NCBI GenBank assembly: GCA_022036555.1
Contig: CM039133.1
Coordinates: forward strand, 186,001-250,000
Direction: 5' to 3'
DNA: 64,000 bases
DNA from: Microstegium vimineum
Taxonomy: Eukaryota; Streptophyta; Magnoliopsida; Poales; Poaceae
The notes below the pieces were generated by a model, which was not told where the DNA came from, made no database searches, and saw only the letters and a list, made by a program, of their open reading frames with translations. How positions within the stretch are numbered: the stretch's first letter is position 1; each line of letters starts with the position of its first letter. A program made the position numbers and the translations under genes. Positions 1 through 9,595 of the stretch are shown here, one piece after another.

Positions 1-3000
1 GAGCGCGCGTCCCGCCGCTCCACGAGGCTCGCCGCGTCCGGGGAGCGCGCCGACGAGGTGCTGCGCCTCGTCGCCGAGCGATTCACGGCGCTCGCCGAGG
101 TGTCGGTCGACGAGCGCCTCACCGCCGGGGCCGCATCCGCCTCCGCCTCCGGATCCTCCACCAGATCGTACCGCTCGGGGATGGTTCGCGGCCCGTACCG
201 CGCCGGAATGGTACGCCTCGCCTCTCCTCGACTCTCCTCCCCCTTGATCCGGGTGCTGGGATCCCGCCGCCGCCTCTGCATCCGTCCGTCCGTACGCGAA
301 CCGCGAACGAGAATGTCGCGTCTTGTGTCGGGGGAGTTGACTAATTCCCCTAAGAAAACTAGGATTTCTTCTGCTGTGTTACTTCTAGTGCCTAAATCGC
401 TCGAATTTTCCTTGGACGCTGATAAATTGCCAGAAATGCTAGAGTGGGAACAACTTCTTCTGCTGTCGAACGTCTAGTGCCTAAATCGCTAGGATTTTCA
501 GAAATGCTAGAGTGGGAACAACTTTGCTGCATAAGACTGACACATAACCACTCAATTCCTCTAGTCCAATTTGTTAGTTTTTCTCGAAGCTATTTAGCGC
601 CCTTGTTATACTATGCACTCAGTACCTTGTCCTGAACGCAGATTCATTTGCCTAATCAGGTCCGGCGGCGGAGGAGGCTGCCCCTCGCATCCAATCTTAC
701 TCTTCATATATCCCCGTTCCCATTGGACCATCCAGTCAGTGATCAAGGGTCTGAGCGCAGCTGTTTGACTGATGTTGGCTTGGCTCATCTCGCAAGGGGT
801 TGCAGAGGGCTTGAGAAATTGAGTCTGGTATGGTGTTCTGCCATATCCTCAACAGGCTTGGTGAGGATAGCTGAGCATTGCAAGAAATTGACTTCTTTGG
901 ATCTCCAGGTACTGTATATTCTATAGCGTATGCCGTGCTGTTGGCTTCTGTGAACTTCAAATTTCAATTTTATTTTCCCCCTTGGAAACTTGAAACATTA
1001 GCTGGCTCTGTGAACAAAATATTAATATTTATTGTAGAGTATCCATGTATTCTTGTATGTCCAACACAGCAATATATATCTGGAAAAAGTTTGATTAAGG
1101 TTTTTGTTCCTGGTGAAGCCATAAATGTTGTTTTCCATTATGTATAGAAGTTAAAAGTAATGAATTTATATGCATGGCAGATTTGCCATCTGATAAGGAG
1201 GTTATTTTGTATAGTTCCGCGCACAATTTTCCATTGGTCGCAATCCATATAGTTCCTCTTTCGTAGACCGGATACATATTTATGGACAAAGCATGAAGAC
1301 CAATCTTAAAATGCAGGCTTGCTTTATTGGAGATCCAGGACTTATTGCTATTGGGGAAGGTTGCAAGCTGCTTAGGAAATTGAACTTGCGATTTGTTGAA
1401 GGCACCACAGATGAAGGCATGATTGGATTAGTAAAGAACTGTGGACAATCGCTGGTCTCACTTGCTGTTGCAAATTGTCATTGGTTGACTGATGCTTCTT
1501 TACATGCTGTTGGATCCCACTGCCCTAACCTAGAAATTCTATCGGTGGAATCAGATCGTGTTCAAAGTGTGGGAATAGTATCTATTGCTAAAGGATGCCG
1601 ACAGTTAAAAACTTTGAAGCTACAATGTATTGGTGCTGGGGATGATGCCCTAGATGCTGTTGGGTCATTTTGTTCGCTTTTAGAAGTCTTGTCACTCAAC
1701 AACTTTGAAGGATTTACAGACAGGTACCCAGTTTTTAGTTGCAGTATCTAATCTAACGTTTTGACCTGAAGTCCCAGTTTTGTTTTATGTATGCTTGGTT
1801 TCCTCTTATCACTTTTGATTTGGACCTTTTAGTCTAGGCTAAAGAAATTGCTTTTTTTTGTTAAAATTTCCCATCTTGGTGTACCTTAAAAATAATAAAT
1901 ATATTAATAGGTAAAAAGTGTTTGAAGGTTTTATGAAATGTATTTGTAGGGCTTATGAACCCCATTATTATTTACATAAGAGCGAAGAAAAAAACATAAT
2001 TTCAAGAAGAATAGAAACGAGAACCATGATATGTAGTATGCACTATGTAGAACTGATGTAACCAACTAGGATGTTAGGTATGCCGATTTGATTTTTCTCA
2101 TTGAATGATGTTTTCTGCAACTGAAGGTGCTGATCATCCATTAATATCCTTGCTTGCACCTTGTGCTTCAGTTAATTTCAGAGTTTTCTGAATGATTAGC
2201 TGACCAACTTTTGCAATTTCAGGAGCCTTACTTCAATTGCGAAAGGGTGCAAGAATCTCACAGATCTTGTTCTCAATGAGTGTCATTTACTAACTGATAG
2301 AAGCCTTGAATTTGTAGCCCGTAGCTGCAAAAAGTTAGCACGCTTGAAGATCAGTGGTTGCCAGAACATGGAATCTGTTGCACTGGAGCACATTGGGCGA
2401 TGGTGTCCGTAAGTTTCCTTGGTGATAACATGCTTTATTGAAATTCCTTGCTTCAGTTAGCACTCCTAGACATTTATTCTCCTTTTTATTAACAGTTCTT
2501 TAATGTCAACTTGATGTGCTGTAGTTCAAGTAAATTAAACATCGTTTTGGAGAGACGGGACAGGCTAAAGAATATGTTAGGATAATGACTCCATTAATAA
2601 GAACAGTTTGGCTGTATATTAAATTTAAAAGAACATATAGGCTATCATAATCTTTGAATGATGGTCAATGTAAATTGTTGCATTTCTACATTTTTTTTCC
2701 TGTATAGGTGCATTTTTGAGCTATATTGGTAACTTCTGTTGCAACAACAGTATATGATTTGTGGTCCTATGCAAAACAGGGGCCTTTTGGAGCTCTCTCT
2801 AATTTTCTGCCCGAGGATCCAAAACAGTGCATTTCTGGAGATTGGTAGAGGCTGCTCCCTTCTCAGGACTCTTTTTTTGGTTGACTGTTCAAGAATAAGT
2901 GATAGTGCCTTGTCCCACATAGCTCAAGGCTGCAAGAACTTAACAGAACTTTCTATTCGGCGTGGTTATGAGGTACTTGCTTTCCAGGTTTTGCATTGGT

Positions 3001-4670
3001 TTACTGTAAGCCTAGCATGCATGGAGATGGATAGCTGCATTTCCCCTGCAGTCTATTTGGTTGTGTTCAGTTTGGAACTTTAAATGATTTTTCTGTTTGT
3101 ATTCACAGTTTATGCATTTGGTATGCAGGTAGGAGACACAGCATTGATGTCTATTGCTGAGAATTGTAAATCACTTAGAGAGTTAACGCTCCAGTTTTGT
3201 GAGAGGTAAATATAATTTATGATGTGATGTGTCTTATTTAACTTGTTATTCCAATCTGTATTGCCCTCTTTATTTTGAATTGTAATCTTCAAGTTCTTTT
3301 TTTTTCAGGGTATCTGATACAGGGCTGTCTGCAATTGCGGAAAACTGCCCTCTGCATAAGTTAAACTTGTGTGGGTGCCAACTAATCACTGATAGCGGGT
3401 TGACTGCAATTGCCAGAGGTTGCCCTGATCTAGTCTTCCTAGATATTAGTGTTCTTCGGGTATGTATTCCTTAATTGAAAACTGTCCGAAATTTGAGTAA
3501 AAAGAAAAATCCTCACTGCTTCACTTTACTTTGAGTACATTTTTTATCCTGCGACAGGATAAACATTTTTGTATTTTGACTTTTTGAGTAAGAAAGCTAC
3601 CTCCATTTTGCCTCAACTAAAGCACATTTCACATCACTAGAAAAGGTTGAATCCACATGCTCTATATCTAGGCTCTGGTATATAGTAAGGCATACATATA
3701 GTAATTTGACTATATTCTACTGAAATATGTAAATAACGAATGTCAAGATTTCAGGAATACAAAAGGATTTTTATCCCTTTCAAAGACGATAAGAGTTGTG
3801 AGAAATAATAAAGCTGTGCAAATACAAAGTTTGGCAGGAAATGAATTCTTAATACCCGTCATGAAAATCTTGCATGCAAGGGATCAGCAACATAGTCAGC
3901 AAGTCTAGGTGTTTAAAACTGGCTTCTACCAGAAACTTGTCACTTCAAAAGAAATCTTGCATGGAAAGGATCAGCAACATAGTCAGTAAGTCTAGGTGTT
4001 TAAAATTGGCTTCTACCAGAAACCTGTCACTTTAAAAGAAGCAGCCCACCTTGTGATAGATTTCTGTATTCTTCATCAAAGAAGGTAGAAGGTAATGGAA
4101 TTATCTTTGATTCTGCTGTGAGATTCATAAACAGTTCTCTGCTGTTAGGGTTTCCACCTGCTTTCATTTGCTCTGTATAAATCATAGTCATAAGGACACA
4201 TGCTTTCATTTGCAATACTTGCGAGAGGTTTTTATATGGCAGGGTAAAAAATGACCTTATGTACCTGGGTCAGGGACGACATTTGACCCCGTTTTCTGTG
4301 CTATGGTACAAATAACAAGCGGGGCATGCTAGTTTGTTTGTCTGATGACTTCTCATCTTGCTTCAACATACAGATTATAAGTGACATAGGGCTTGCTGAG
4401 ATAGGCGATGGCTGTCCTAAGATCAAAGAAATCGCGGTCTCCCACTGCCCAGAAGTCACAAACGTGGGTCTGGAACACATTGTCAGAGGGTGCCCGCAGC
4501 TGGAGTCCTGCCAGATGGTCTACTGCCGGCGAATCACCAGCTCCGGGGTAGCAACCATCGTCTCGGGCTCCACCAGGCTGAAGAAGCTCCTTGTCGAGGA
4601 GTGGAAGGTGAGTGAGAGGACCCGGCGGAGAGCGGGATCTGTGTTGTCGTTCCTCTGCACCGGGCTTTAG
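1..4670 (+). CDS. FBL4: F-box/LRR-repeat protein 4-like, 5' partial, eight exons visible
   Basis: Predicted substrate receptor of an SCF E3 ubiquitin ligase: an N-terminal F-box binds SKP1 and cysteine-containing LRRs bind the target. Visible exons are <1-(end unresolved), 660-908, 1317-1723, 2223-2408, 2780-2972, 3129-3205, 3309-3459 and 4374-4670 (stop TAG). All junctions from exon 2 onward have GT/AG and keep phase. Exon 1 must end in phase 0, and GT sites after 183, 210 or 252 all qualify, so its end is uncertain. The translation shows repeated LRR motifs with C-x-x-L and G-C-x-x-L spacing, for example LTDVGLAHLARGC and ISDSALSHIAQGC, and ends LLVEEWKVSERTRRRAGS, the family C-terminus. 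The F-box and start codon lie left of the window; exon 1 opens in the segment that follows the F-box. Identification rests on remembered similarity to Arabidopsis FBL4; the monocot counterpart is probably one-to-one. Confidence 0.93.
366..525 (+). repeat. Imperfect tandem duplication in FBL4 intron 1
   Basis: Two copies, about 366-454 and 455-525, share 'tctagtgcctaaatcgct' and 'agaaatgctagagtggg'. The first copy carries about 20 extra bases. The duplication lies inside the probable first intron, so it does not alter the protein if exon 1 ends by 252. Confidence 0.75.
3867..4040 (+). repeat. 87-bp tandem direct repeat in FBL4 intron 7
   Basis: Copies at 3867-3953 and 3954-4040 differ at only a few bases; both contain 'ggatcagcaacatagtcag' and 'ggcttctaccagaaac'. 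It is intronic with no sign of function. Confidence 0.85.
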
Positions 4671-4916
4671 GTTCTCTGAGAGAAGGGAAATAAATCTGTG
4701 CAGTGTCAACTCCTTTGTTACCCAGAAAAGCTTCTGGTGTGGTTTCTTTTTTTTGTTCCTTCCATTTTCTTTGGATAAACAAAAGCTTCTGTTGTGTTGT
4801 TGCTGTGTTGTATACCATAGCATCAAAAGTGTTGTATGAACTATTTATTTACTCACAAAGTGTTGCACAGAACAAAATGTTGTACCAACTGTTTCATCAA
4901 AAGTGATGACCAAATT

Positions 4917-4922
4917 AATAAA
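4917..4922 (+). terminator. Probable polyadenylation signal of FBL4
   Basis: AATAAA lies about 250 bases after the FBL4 stop in an AT-rich 3'UTR-like stretch. Another AATAAA at 4689-4694 is only 19 bases past the stop and is a less likely choice. Confidence 0.45.
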
Positions 4923-5310
4923 GTTCATTTGAATAAACTGGAAAGAGCTTCATCAAAAGCTTGTTCATTTTTCTTTACCAGACATGATGCTTGCCTTGTT
5001 CCAGTGTCTAAAGAAATACCTTGCTGCTTCTGTTAGCCTGTCGTTTCTGATCACTCTTGGAATCTCCTTGGCCTGCAATATTCCCAACGGGTTGCCATCT
5101 ATGGAATCATCGCTTGCTGTCTTTCGCTATCCAAGGACATTTTCATCATCAGATGAAAGAAAACCAAACGAGACGTGTCTCTTGCTTGCAGCTGCAAGGA
5201 ACGCATGGATTCCTTGCCTAGCTAGCTGCTTCGCCCCTACGCTGTCGGCGACTTTGCTGCTGCTCATCCGAACACAAAGGACACGACAAGTCCATGTCGA
5301 TCGATGCATC

Positions 5311-5317
5311 TATAAAG
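5311..5317 (+). promoter_or_regulatory. TATA box of the 5369-6136 gene
   Basis: TATAAAG lies 52 bases upstream of the ATG at 5369, leaving room for a short 5'UTR. An in-frame ATG at 5294 lies upstream of this box and would not be transcribed from it, which supports the start at 5369. Confidence 0.5.
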
Positions 5318-5368
5318 TGTACGTACATCCTCCATGTTGGTGGCATCAAGAATCAGCAGGTACAAGTG

Positions 5369-6136
5369 ATGGCGGAGAAAGGCGGCGACGTGGAGCCGGC
5401 GACGAGGGCGGCCGGCGGCATGTGCGACCGGTTCCTGACGTTCCTGGCCAAGAACCTGTCGGTGAGAAAGATGATCGCCGAGGGCCCAAGGAAAGGCGGC
5501 GGCTCCGGTGCCGTCGCCGGCCACCCTCCGCCGACGGAGGGAGGAGACGACGACGACTGTGGCGTGGAAGAAGAAGACGAGTTCGCGGTACCCATCGAGA
5601 GGGCCGAGTTCGAGTTCCAGTTGACCGGCGAACATGGTGATGGAGGCGGTGGAGCGCACAGCAGCGTCGTCGCGTCGACCATCCTGGAAGAGAGCGCCGC
5701 GACGACGACGACGACGAGGGATGTTCCTGATGAGCAGAAGGACGGAGCTGCTGCGGCCGCTGCTGCCGACGGCACGGCAGAGGCAGCGGTGCCGGCGGCG
5801 GTGGAGGAGACGAAGGTGAGGAGGACGGTGACGATCAAGGATGACCGTCCTCCTGCACAGCAGGAGGCCGGTGGCAACGGCAGCGCCTCGGCAACGACGG
5901 CGACGGCGACGGTGGAGAGGAAGAAGTCGATGTCGTTCAGGAAGCGGCAGGCGTCGTCGGTCGGCGGAGGGGAGGAGCAGGGCGGCGGCGCCCGGGCGCC
6001 GAAGCGGAGCGGGCTCCGGCCGCGAATGCCGCAGGTGCCGAGGGTGCCGTCCAACATCAACGAGCGGTCGTCCACCTTCATTGAGGAGCGCAAGAAGAAC
6101 TTCGGCGGCAAGCCGCCGGCGCCGGCGGAGAAGTGA
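5369..6136 (+). CDS. Unrecognised charged low-complexity protein, 255 aa, single exon
   Basis: I do not recognise this family. The 255-aa product has a short hydrophobic/amphipathic N-terminal stretch (residues 18-35, MCDRFLTFLAKNLSVRKM). An acidic segment (about 59-72) leads into PIERAEFEF, then come Ala/Gly/Thr-rich linkers (100-180). The basic C-terminal third has KKSMSFRKRQ (185-194) and a conserved-looking motif PSNINERSSTFIEERKK (227-243). No signal peptide, membrane helix or enzyme motif is visible. Coding GC is very high, as in many single-exon grass genes. The start was chosen because a TATA box at 5311 falls between this ATG and the upstream in-frame ATG at 5294. The less repetitive N- and C-terminal blocks suggest a real protein with two short interaction motifs on a disordered linker. 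Confidence 0.72.
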   Translation: MAEKGGDVEPATRAAGGMCDRFLTFLAKNLSVRKMIAEGPRKGGGSGAVAGHPPPTEGGDDDDCGVEEEDEFAVPIERAEFEFQLTGEHGDGGGGAHSSVVASTILEESAATTTTTRDVPDEQKDGAAAAAAADGTAEAAVPAAVEETKVRRTVTIKDDRPPAQQEAGGNGSASATTATATVERKKSMSFRKRQASSVGGGEEQGGGARAPKRSGLRPRMPQVPRVPSNINERSSTFIEERKKNFGGKPPAPAEK

Positions 6137-6630
6137 ACGGCCGGACGACGCACGGCCGGCCGCCTCGATCGGGAACCAACCCAGTGGATCGGAGGTGCGA
6201 CGATGCGATCACAGTGCGTGGGCTCTCTAGCTAGCGAGCTCACTCTCAGCGAGTGTGTGTAGCTACTAGCTAGTGTGTGTAAGTACGATTCGTGTGTATG
6301 TATGGGTTTGATTGATGTATTGTGATGATTGCTCGCTAATCGTCCAAGGAATTAAAGGATGATGGATGCATGGCCTCGATCTTAACCAACCAAACTTGTG
6401 TAGTACTATACGTGGATAATCGTTGAAATCCAATGTTGCATTGCATGCTGCAGTCGGTGCGGTCGACTTGTGTCTTGTCCAATGTGGCTAGTCGATCGAG
6501 GAGGGATTTCAACATGATATATCAGCGTCTGACAAAAGTAACAACAGACTGAATCTAAAAGGCATGCGTCGTTTCAGTCGTGCTATTGTTTTTTTTGACA
6601 ACATCACATGCTTCATGTATTATATATTTA
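6137..6630. other. Intergenic, no gene seen
   Basis: 3' flank of the 5369-6136 gene, with AG(C/T)TAG-rich simple sequence near 6225-6275. I see no coding potential or structured RNA. Confidence 0.5.
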
Positions 6631-6660
6631 CTAGCAAACATGTTCGTGCGTTGAAACAGG
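6631..6660 (-). mobile_element. Degenerate Helitron 3' end (minus orientation)
   Basis: Read on the minus strand, a decayed form of the grass Helitron hairpin (arms around GCACGAA/TTC) is followed by CTAG and then T, the expected terminus and insertion context. The matching 5' end was not found. Confidence 0.4.
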
Positions 6661-7196
6661 AGGAAAAATTGAACATTATTAATTAAAAATATACGGAGTA
6701 TTGCATATTTATTCATATTTTTTTTTCATCATCAACTCATTGAATTGCTATTTTTTGAGATTTAGGATTAGAATTAGGATCCATATTCATCCTACTCGGA
6801 GGTATTTCATCATGAGTCATGTTAGAATAAAAATTGTATGGAAAATTGGTTGTTTTTGAGTTCAGATCATATATGCGACCCAATAGGTTTTGGAATTGAA
6901 CTCTGTATCATGCTAAACAAGAGCTATTGAAACTTGAATAAACACGGATTATATATATAGAATTAGAAATAAATCTTTGCTCTTGTCTCTTACTATTTAG
7001 ATTTGGATTAGGACTCCTATTCATCTTACTCGGCCGTATTCTATTTGAATTAGAATAGGATCCTTAAATATACTCGTGTTTAATCTCTATATATAAAAAT
7101 AGGAGGTTGTAATATACAAACTATTAGAGGCATTTGTATTCATGGAGTTAGTTAGGAAAGACCATACCGCGGAGAAATTTTGCCTCTTTATTATTA

Positions 7197-7227
7197 CTAG
7201 CAAAACATGCCCGTGCGTTGCAACGGG
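7197..7227 (-). mobile_element. Helitron 3' end with intact hairpin (minus orientation)
   Basis: The plus strand reads CTAG, nine bases, then CCCGTGCGTTGCAACGGG, an 18-nt hairpin. On the minus strand this is hairpin, spacer, CTAG, T, the standard grass Helitron 3' terminus. Its 5' end was not located with confidence, so the element's extent is unknown. Confidence 0.55.
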
Positions 7228-7689
7228 AAAAATAAATATAAAAATGGTAGAAAGTGTTAAATGTCTATATATGTTTTCTCTTTCTTTGAAATTTAATACC
7301 TCTAATTTATTTTTAGGTAATCATGACATCTATAATATAAGTTAAAAACTTAAAATAGATAAAAAGATTTGACAATGTCCAATTAAACTTGTATAGATTA
7401 AAATACAAAATGCAACATTGATAGAATTTTTTATTCCGCTGCAAAACACATAAATATTTAGATGTAAATGTATCATAATTTAATAAATAAAAAATAGGGG
7501 AAAACATTGTAGATGAGGAAAATATTTTGGAATAATAGAAACCAAGCAGAGGAACGTGCGGACCAGATTAAAAAAATACGGACAAAACACATAGGGAACA
7601 TGAGGGCAAAGTTGAGAACTTTTGTGTAAAATTATCTATCACAAAAGTCTTATGTATTGTCAGTTATGAAATTTACTTCAAGTATAGAG

Positions 7690-8330
7690 GGTTTGTGTAA
7701 AACTTCCAATGGGCTTATCCAGACTCCAGTCCACACACGCGTCGCTCCAGCTTCGCTCCTCACGCCGTCGCTCAGGCCCACAGGCAATATCTTCTCTCCT
7801 TCCGCATCCCATCTCAAAAATCAAGAAAAAAAAATCCATCCCCAATCACAACTTCTAGTCTCTGGAGTTCCAGCAGTCGCCGCCCCTCTCTTCCCTCTCC
7901 TCCTTTCAGTGGAGGCCAGGGCGACGATGTGAAGCCAGGAGCTCATCTCACCCAAACGGTTGCCCCCCCGCTACCTCCCCCAAAGCCTTCAAATCGGCGA
8001 CCGTGTCATCTCCACTGTCACGCTAACGTCCAGTCGTGCCCACCGTCCAACCCCCCGAGCCCCGATCCCAGCCTCCATCCCGTCGTTTCCGGGGAAACGT
8101 TGACACTCCGACCCCCAGCCGCCTGACTTCGGGTGGGGTCCAAACGCCGTGTCATTTTCATCAGCCTCGATCCCCCAACCACGTTTAGCCCAAGTCCGTC
8201 TGTTCCCTCGTCGACCTGACGCGTAAAACCCCGCCGTTTTCTACCTCGCTGTGCCCGTGCTTTCCACCTCGTTGACAAACCCGGCCTTTGGGTTTTTGGT
8301 TTTATTTACTGGGGACTATGACTCGTATCC
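7690..8330 (+). other. GC-shifted segment resembling a leader or captured gene fragment
   Basis: Pyrimidine- and C-rich sequence with several short open frames but none that resembles a known protein or persists. It looks like 5'UTR/promoter sequence of a gene or a fragment captured by a transposon. Confidence 0.3.
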
Positions 8331-8399
8331 CATTTGAAACAGGAAAAGTGGCGAGTTGAAGCACTCTTAAGACTCGGTCAGCCAAAAACCTTGTTTGAT

Positions 8400-8883
8400 T
8401 TGGTTTTGATTTGAAATTTTTTTTCCCCTGGTTTTTTTTACCCTTGATTCATGTATGGATGGAAAAAAATTTTTTTTTTGGGGATCTTTTGTTTTCTTTT
8501 CCATTGATTATGTATGTTGGAAAAAAAAATTTTTTTTGGGGATCTTTTAGGCCAATTTATTTGGAATGATTTTATCAATTTTTGGGATGTGCTTTTGAGG
8601 ATTGAAAATTTTATTTTGTTTTTGGGGTTTTTTACGGGGTTTTTGTGCACTCTACTGTATTGTTTGGGAGATAAGAGGAAGCTTGAGTCCTGTGTCCCCA
8701 GCTTTAAAATTGAGATGAGCCCCTGTTCCCGGGGGCACGGCCCCAAAAAGGCACGCCCCGGTCAGCAAAGTGCCCCGCCCGGGGGACGACCGTAGCAGGT
8801 CGTGTTTGCGCCGCACCCCCGGCCCCGGGTGGGAAAGGGACGACCCGGAAATAGCAAGGGCCCGGGAAAGGCCCCTAAAAAGA
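8400..8883. other. Homopolymer-rich, probably low-quality sequence flanking a gap
   Basis: Stretches such as runs of 8-10 A or T and many exaggerated G/C doublets, plus a near-repeat of about 66 bp (the 'ttttttttggggatctttt' motif near 8470 and 8530), lie directly left of the N run. The pattern suggests consensus error rather than biology. Confidence 0.5.
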
Positions 8884-8983
8884 NNNNNNNNNNNNNNNNN
8901 NNNNNNNNNNNNNNNNNNNNNNNNNNNNNNNNNNNNNNNNNNNNNNNNNNNNNNNNNNNNNNNNNNNNNNNNNNNNNNNNNNN
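8884..8983. other. Assembly gap (100 N)
   Basis: Exactly 100 Ns, a conventional placeholder for a gap of unknown length. Confidence 0.99.
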
Positions 8984-9059
8984 CACGACACCCCACCCCC
9001 TCCGCGCAGCCCTGCTCCTCCGATTAGATCCGCCGCCGCCGCCCAACATGGCCGCTATG

Positions 9060-9595
9060 CCCCTCTGAAACAAACAAAAAAAATGAAAATTAAAAAACAC
9101 CAGAAAACATCGATAGAAATACAATAAATCGATCTAATTTTGAAACATCAGAAAAACAACACTTGCAACATATATCTAATAGCACATGAAACATGCGTTT
9201 GTACCCTAGCTGTAACACCAGATCTAAATTTGAAACATCGAAAATGAAACATTTGTAACATACATACTGACACAGTTGAAACAACGAAAAACATGCGTAT
9301 GAAACACTTAAACAAACACATGACTAAGAGAGTAAAAGAAACAACAATAACAAAACAATTGAAACAAACACAAATCTAAAACAAAAAGAAAACAAGAAAA
9401 AAAAGAAACAAATGATTTGATATAAATCTGTTGCAACAACACAAGAACATAAGAAATTGAAACAAATGACAAACTGTGTCTGAAACAAAACCCAACAATA
9501 TGCAGTTTTGGGGATTTGAAAACAAGACCCCACAATGTGTCTGTAACACACATAGTAGGCCTATTGAAACAAAATGCTTTAAGAGTTTGAAACAT
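9060..9595. repeat. GAAACA-rich repeat, left part
   Basis: A-rich tract dominated by irregular recurrences of TGAAACA / GAAACAA on the plus strand. The same texture resumes at 12811 after the solo LTR, so this is one repeat split by that insertion. The parent family is not identified. Confidence 0.7.

Noticed and set aside
5294..5368. Upstream in-frame ATG extending the 5369 gene by 25 residues
   Set aside because: It lies upstream of the TATA box at 5311, and the extra residues look like leader sequence.
5353..6243. Long minus-strand ORF opposite the 5369-6136 gene
   Set aside because: Antisense shadow of GC-rich coding sequence; Ser/Pro/Ala-rich with no domain, and the plus strand has the promoter and start context.
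7084..7103. Possible Helitron 5' end (TCTCTATATATAAAAATAGG after A)
   Set aside because: No plus-oriented 3' hairpin plus CTAG follows in a sensible distance, and the sequence is simple AT repeat.
8652..9124. ORFs reading through the N gap
   Set aside because: The frames are artefacts of translating Ns; no protein similarity on either side.
9060..9595. GAAACA recurrences as a CRISPR-like or satellite array
   Set aside because: Irregular spacing, no fixed repeat/spacer lengths, eukaryotic context; a repeat fragment explains it.
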